NCBI GenBank assembly: GCA_017959485.1
Contig: JAGDAM010000093.1
Span: forward strand, 1 to 8,883
From: Clostridia bacterium
Lineage (GTDB): Bacteria; Bacillota_A; Clostridia; Oscillospirales; CAG-272
Reading direction: 5' to 3'
DNA: 8,883 nt
In this document: positions 5,617 to 8,883 of the stretch, in pieces
Layout of the letters: every line of letters begins with the position of its first letter
Position numbering within the stretch: the stretch's first letter is position 1
Position numbers and translations under genes: made by a program
Notes under the pieces: generated by a model
Database searches by the model: none
What the model saw: only the letters and a program-made list of their open reading frames with translations
What the model was told of the DNA's origin: nothing

Positions 5617-7785
5617 ATGAAACCTGTAAAACAGAAACGCAATATAAGGTACGCGGAATCAGAACGCGCGGGAGTAGATTATCTCCGCGGAGCCGCCCCG
5701 GCGTCGGCGGACGCCCCGAGAAAAAAGGCGGTCGTCAGGATGGTCGCGCTGCTCGCGGTCTTTCTGGCGGTCGTCGCGGTCTATTCCGTGGCTCTTCTCG
5801 TTATTCCCGCCGCGGAGGATGAGCAGCAGAGCCCCGGCGCGGGAAAAACCTACGAGAACGTCTATACCGTGTATGCCGTCCGGGGCGAGATCTACGACCG
5901 CAACGGGAAGCCGCTCGTGGTCAACGAATACGAAAAGTCGCTCGTCTTCGACTACGGCAGAATGGCTCCGACCTACGCCGCCGAGAACAGGGATATCCTG
6001 GACTGTATGGAACTCCTCGATCTCTTCGGCAGAAGCGAAGAATTCGAGACCTACTATTATCCGCTGATCGGAAGCTATCCGTCCTATTCGTACGACAGCG
6101 TGCTGCTCGGACGCGATTCGATACTCGCGGTCAAGAAGAGAATCTGCCGCGAGCTCGAAACCAAAGAGGACGCAGACGCCCGGGAACTCGTCGCCGCTAT
6201 CTGTAAAAAATACTCGCTGACCGATAAAAAAGGGAATCCGCTCTACACCGATTCCGAGATGACCGATCTGATAAGGATCAGGTATGAAATGGAAGCCGAG
6301 CGCTTCGCGCCCGACCAGCCGCTGACGGTGATCACCGGACTTTCCGACGAAGAAATAACGGCGATTGAGGAGCGCGGGATCCGCGGACTCGACGTCCGGA
6401 CGACGACCAGGCGGATATACTGCTATCCCGGATACGCCTCTCACATTCTCGGGAGAGTCGGGCGCATCTTCGCCGAGGACGCCGAGTATTACGCGAAGCT
6501 CGGCTATCCCGCCAACGCGATCGTCGGAATCGACGGATGCGAGAAGGCGTTTGAGGAGATTCTGCGCGGACTCGACGGAAAGATAAAAGTCATAACCGAC
6601 GAAGAGGGCAGGGAAGTCTCCCGCGAGGTTATCAGGGAGCCGGAAAACGGTAGAGATATACGTCTCACTCTGGACATCGATCTTCAGATCGCGGCTGAGA
6701 CGGCTCTCGAAAACAATATTAAGCGCATCAGCGAGAACGCGAAGGAAAAACAGCTCGTCAACGAGGGCGAGGAGTGCGACTGCGGGAGCATCGTCGTGCA
6801 GACTGTGACCGGAGGACAGATCCTTGCCGCCGCCTCCTACCCCACATTTGATCTTTCGACCTTCGGGGAGGATTACGCGACGCTCATCGAAACTCCCGCG
6901 AACCCTCTCTTCAACCGTGCCTTCGACGGCGCATACGCGGTCGGATCCACCTTCAAGGTCTGCGTCGCCGCGGGTGCTCTCATCGACGGAACGAAGATGG
7001 CCAACGGCCAGCCCTTCACCGCGTCCACGCTCATCACCACTAAAGGCAGATACACCTATTACGACGACTATCAGCCCGAGTGCTGGGTCTATTCATACAA
7101 TCACGCCAATCACGGGACTATCAACGTCACGAGGGCGATTCAAGTTTCCTGCAACTGCTTCTTTTACGAAGTCGGACGCCTGATGGGCAACGACCGGATC
7201 TGCGACTGGTGCCGCAGCTTCGGGCTCGGGCAGCGGACCGGTATCGAGATCGGGGAGAATCCCGGAATCCTTTCGGACAGCGACTACATACTGAACAACG
7301 GAATAACCTGGACCGGCGGATCTACTCTCGCGCCCGCCATCGGACACGGATACAACAGGTTTACCACGGTGCAGCTGGCAGGTTATCTCGCCACTGTGCT
7401 CAACGGAGGAAAGAGATATTCGGCGCATCTTCTGCTTGAAGACCGGGAATTCGGCTCCGAGTCGGGAAATATCTGCGATCCGGGCATCGTCTGCGAGGTC
7501 AGCATACCCGACGATATCCGTTCGGTCCTGATAAACGCCATGAGCAAGGTCGTCGACGAGAACGACTCGGTGACGGCTTTCGACGGATTCGCGATAAGGA
7601 CCGGAGGAAAAACCGGTACCGCGAAGATCACCGGACAGAGCGACAACGGAATATTTATCGGGTTTGCGCCGCTGGATGCGCCGGTGATTTCGGTTGCCTG
7701 CGTGCTTGAGAAGAGCTCGCACGGGTATAACGCGGCGTTTCCGGTGCGCGACGTTATGGAAAAGTATTTCGAGGGAACACACTGA
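5617..7785 (+). CDS. mrdA: Penicillin-binding protein 2 (class B transpeptidase of the elongasome)
   Basis: 722 residues. It cross-links new peptidoglycan strands outside the membrane. A cytoplasmic basic N-terminus (1-38) is followed by one membrane segment (about 39-64), the dimerisation domain opening with AVRGEIYDRNG (87-97), and the transpeptidase domain. Catalytic motifs are all intact: S444-T-F-K447 (active serine), S511-C-N513 and K665-T-G-T668. The dimerisation domain carries the long insert (about 120-240) common in Clostridia. It has 16 cysteines, many in pairs (387/389, 512/514, 529/532), unusual for an outside protein and in keeping with an anaerobe. The start is ATG at 5617, nine bases after GGTGA and four after the CPBP stop. 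Position behind mreBCD supports PBP2 over a division PBP3. There is no PASTA domain, and rodA does not follow. Confidence 0.93.
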   Translation: MKPVKQKRNIRYAESERAGVDYLRGAAPASADAPRKKAVVRMVALLAVFLAVVAVYSVALLVIPAAEDEQQSPGAGKTYENVYTVYAVRGEIYDRNGKPLVVNEYEKSLVFDYGRMAPTYAAENRDILDCMELLDLFGRSEEFETYYYPLIGSYPSYSYDSVLLGRDSILAVKKRICRELETKEDADARELVAAICKKYSLTDKKGNPLYTDSEMTDLIRIRYEMEAERFAPDQPLTVITGLSDEEITAIEERGIRGLDVRTTTRRIYCYPGYASHILGRVGRIFAEDAEYYAKLGYPANAIVGIDGCEKAFEEILRGLDGKIKVITDEEGREVSREVIREPENGRDIRLTLDIDLQIAAETALENNIKRISENAKEKQLVNEGEECDCGSIVVQTVTGGQILAAASYPTFDLSTFGEDYATLIETPANPLFNRAFDGAYAVGSTFKVCVAAGALIDGTKMANGQPFTASTLITTKGRYTYYDDYQPECWVYSYNHANHGTINVTRAIQVSCNCFFYEVGRLMGNDRICDWCRSFGLGQRTGIEIGENPGILSDSDYILNNGITWTGGSTLAPAIGHGYNRFTTVQLAGYLATVLNGGKRYSAHLLLEDREFGSESGNICDPGIVCEVSIPDDIRSVLINAMSKVVDENDSVTAFDGFAIRTGGKTGTAKITGQSDNGIFIGFAPLDAPVISVACVLEKSSHGYNAAFPVRDVMEKYFEGTH

Positions 7786-7791
7786 CCTTTA

Positions 7792-7796
7792 CGGAG
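7792..7796 (+). promoter_or_regulatory. Ribosome binding site that fixes the TTG start of the lipoprotein
   Basis: A full GGAGG lies ten bases before TTG at 7807. No ATG or GTG start nearby gives a signal peptide in this frame, so this site decides the start. Confidence 0.6.
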
Positions 7797-7806
7797 GAAA
7801 CGGGCA

Positions 7807-8883
7807 TTGAAAAGAAGGACGCTTCAAAGATTTGCGCGCGCTGTGCCGCTTTTATCGATTTTTCTGCTGGCCGCTTCGCTGACGGCGGTCTTCTGCGGCT
7901 GCTCCGGTAGCGGTTCCGGGACCGGCACCGGCGAAACCGGGTCGGACACGCTCGCTGAGGATACAGAACCGGTCGAACTCTCTTTTGATTTTGTCGCGGA
8001 TGGCGAACCGGTCCCGGTAGTCTATCCTTACGGCTGTTCGTCAGAGGTGCTGGCATCGGCACGCGAGATCGCCAAGGCGCTCGGACGCGTCTGTGGCGTC
8101 GAGTTTACGACGGTAAGCGACGCGGTGAAGGATCCGGGAGCCGATACGCCCGAGGTGCTGGTCGGACTCACGTCGCGCGCGGAGAGCCGCGAAGCCGCGG
8201 CGTCGATGCGCTCCCGCGACTTTTTCTACGGGATCCGCGGAAAGAAATACCTGGTGGTAGCCACTTCCTCCTCTGCAATCTCGTCGGCGTCGGGCGGATT
8301 CGTCGAACTGATGCTTCAGAAGAGCCGCGGCGGGGAGTCGCTGACTCTCACTTCGGCGGAAGACCGCACTTTTAACTTTTCAAACTATCCTTTTTCATCC
8401 TTCAGTATCTGCGGCGCCGACGTCTCGTCGGCCGAGCTGCTGTATATCCGTTCCGCCCCTTATTCGGCCGAGAGATACGCCCGTCTGTTCGGACAGTGGA
8501 TGACCGAAAAGGGAGGGTATCTGATGCAGGCGAACGTCGCTCCGTATACCGAGAACCATACCGGGATCGTGTTCGGAGGGACCGCCGAGGTCGCGGATGA
8601 GCACGGCTTCAGGATAGACGTGAGCGGCGGACTTCTGACCGTTTCGGCGGCCTGCATGCACGGATACGAGGCGGCTTACATCTATCTGACCGGAACTCTC
8701 TTCAAGGGAGACGTAGTCCTCGAGGAAGGCTTCAGCTTTTCGTCGGCGGCGACAGACGTACCCGACTATTACGACGGCCGCGACGGAGAATACAGGATTA
8801 TCTTTAATAACATACTCGGCAACTGCGATACGTCGGTTTATCCGGTTCCGACGCGCAACCGCATGATATCCGAACTTCACTCC
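7807..8883 (+). CDS. Secreted lipoprotein with two similar alpha/beta units and a probable EEP-type C-terminus (partial)
   Basis: The frame is open for 359 codons to the window edge from a TTG start preceded by GGAGG. A basic N-terminus and hydrophobic core (about 13-29) end in FCGC, giving lipid attachment probably at Cys32. A Gly/Ser/Thr-rich linker (33-47) follows. Residues about 70-170 and 210-300 look like two copies of one fold: a helix, then a strand ending in Gly (EVLVGLTSR at 116-124; IVFGGTAE at 254-261), then a strand pair (FFYGIRGKKYLVVA; FRIDVSGGLLTVSA) and a helix. This resembles the non-catalytic alpha/beta domain of gut glycosidases. The last visible stretch, YRIIFNNILGNCD (329-341) then TRNRMISEL, resembles the opening strand and Asn of endonuclease/exonuclease/phosphatase-superfamily enzymes; that is an inference from about 30 residues. 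It lies 21 bases after PBP2 and is probably in the same operon. Substrate unknown. Confidence 0.75.
   Translation, partial: MKRRTLQRFARAVPLLSIFLLAASLTAVFCGCSGSGSGTGTGETGSDTLAEDTEPVELSFDFVADGEPVPVVYPYGCSSEVLASAREIAKALGRVCGVEFTTVSDAVKDPGADTPEVLVGLTSRAESREAAASMRSRDFFYGIRGKKYLVVATSSSAISSASGGFVELMLQKSRGGESLTLTSAEDRTFNFSNYPFSSFSICGADVSSAELLYIRSAPYSAERYARLFGQWMTEKGGYLMQANVAPYTENHTGIVFGGTAEVADEHGFRIDVSGGLLTVSAACMHGYEAAYIYLTGTLFKGDVVLEEGFSFSSAATDVPDYYDGRDGEYRIIFNNILGNCDTSVYPVPTRNRMISELHS

Noticed and set aside
8395..8880. 161-codon leftward frame opposite the lipoprotein
   Set aside because: The rightward frame has a signal peptide, a lipobox and a strong ribosome binding site and stays open for 359 codons. 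The leftward frame has none of these.
1..8883. tRNA, rRNA, CRISPR, insertion sequence, phage or anti-phage genes
   Set aside because: No cloverleaf, repeat-spacer array, transposase, terminal inverted repeat pair or target duplication was seen. The window is housekeeping in character, despite CPBP proteins sometimes being labelled Abi.

Overview
The window is about 8.9 kb of GC-rich bacterial DNA. It is almost entirely coding and has no gene-free stretch above 150 bases. Good Shine-Dalgarno sites, GTG and TTG starts, AT-rich extended -10 promoters, an mreBCD-PBP2 cluster without outer-membrane genes and a lipoprotein all point to a Gram-positive-type anaerobe, most likely an uncultured Clostridia member (Oscillospirales-like). 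That placement is inferred from style and gene order, not from a marker gene.

Left edge (1-960): two genes run leftward. The first is only a 17-base start (MSVKV...), with its own ribosome binding site, a 5' leader containing a GNRA-capped hairpin, and a promoter. The sequence fits glyceraldehyde-3-phosphate dehydrogenase but cannot prove it. The second is a complete WecG/TagA/CpsF-family glycosyltransferase. Its terminator, its stop codon and the promoter of the first gene are packed into about 30 bases.

Divergent control region (885-1030): back-to-back extended -10 promoters fire left (glycosyltransferase) and right (dut operon). An 11-bp perfect inverted repeat lies between them, with one arm inside the spacer of the dut promoter and the other just upstream of the glycosyltransferase -35 box. 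A 13-base word from this region recurs at the start site of the leftmost promoter, which suggests a shared regulator.

Rightward operon (1031-8883): dut, maf, mreB, mreC, mreD, a CPBP-family membrane protein, penicillin-binding protein 2 and an unfinished lipoprotein. The junctions are overlapping or very short; the largest gap, 51 bases before mreB, may hold a weak internal promoter. The first two genes clean non-canonical nucleotides from the pool. MreB, MreC, MreD and PBP2 form the core of the elongasome that builds the lateral cell wall. The CPBP protein is embedded between mreD and PBP2, and its second conserved histidine is replaced by arginine. No rodA follows PBP2. Instead comes a secreted lipoprotein with two similar alpha/beta units and what looks like the beginning of an endonuclease/exonuclease/phosphatase-type domain, cut by the window end. 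This last gene starts with TTG and is open to the edge.

No tRNA, rRNA, CRISPR array, insertion sequence or phage gene was seen. The most unusual points are the CPBP protein inside the morphogenesis operon, the MreB with altered nucleotide-site residues, and the paired operator-like sites in the promoter regions.
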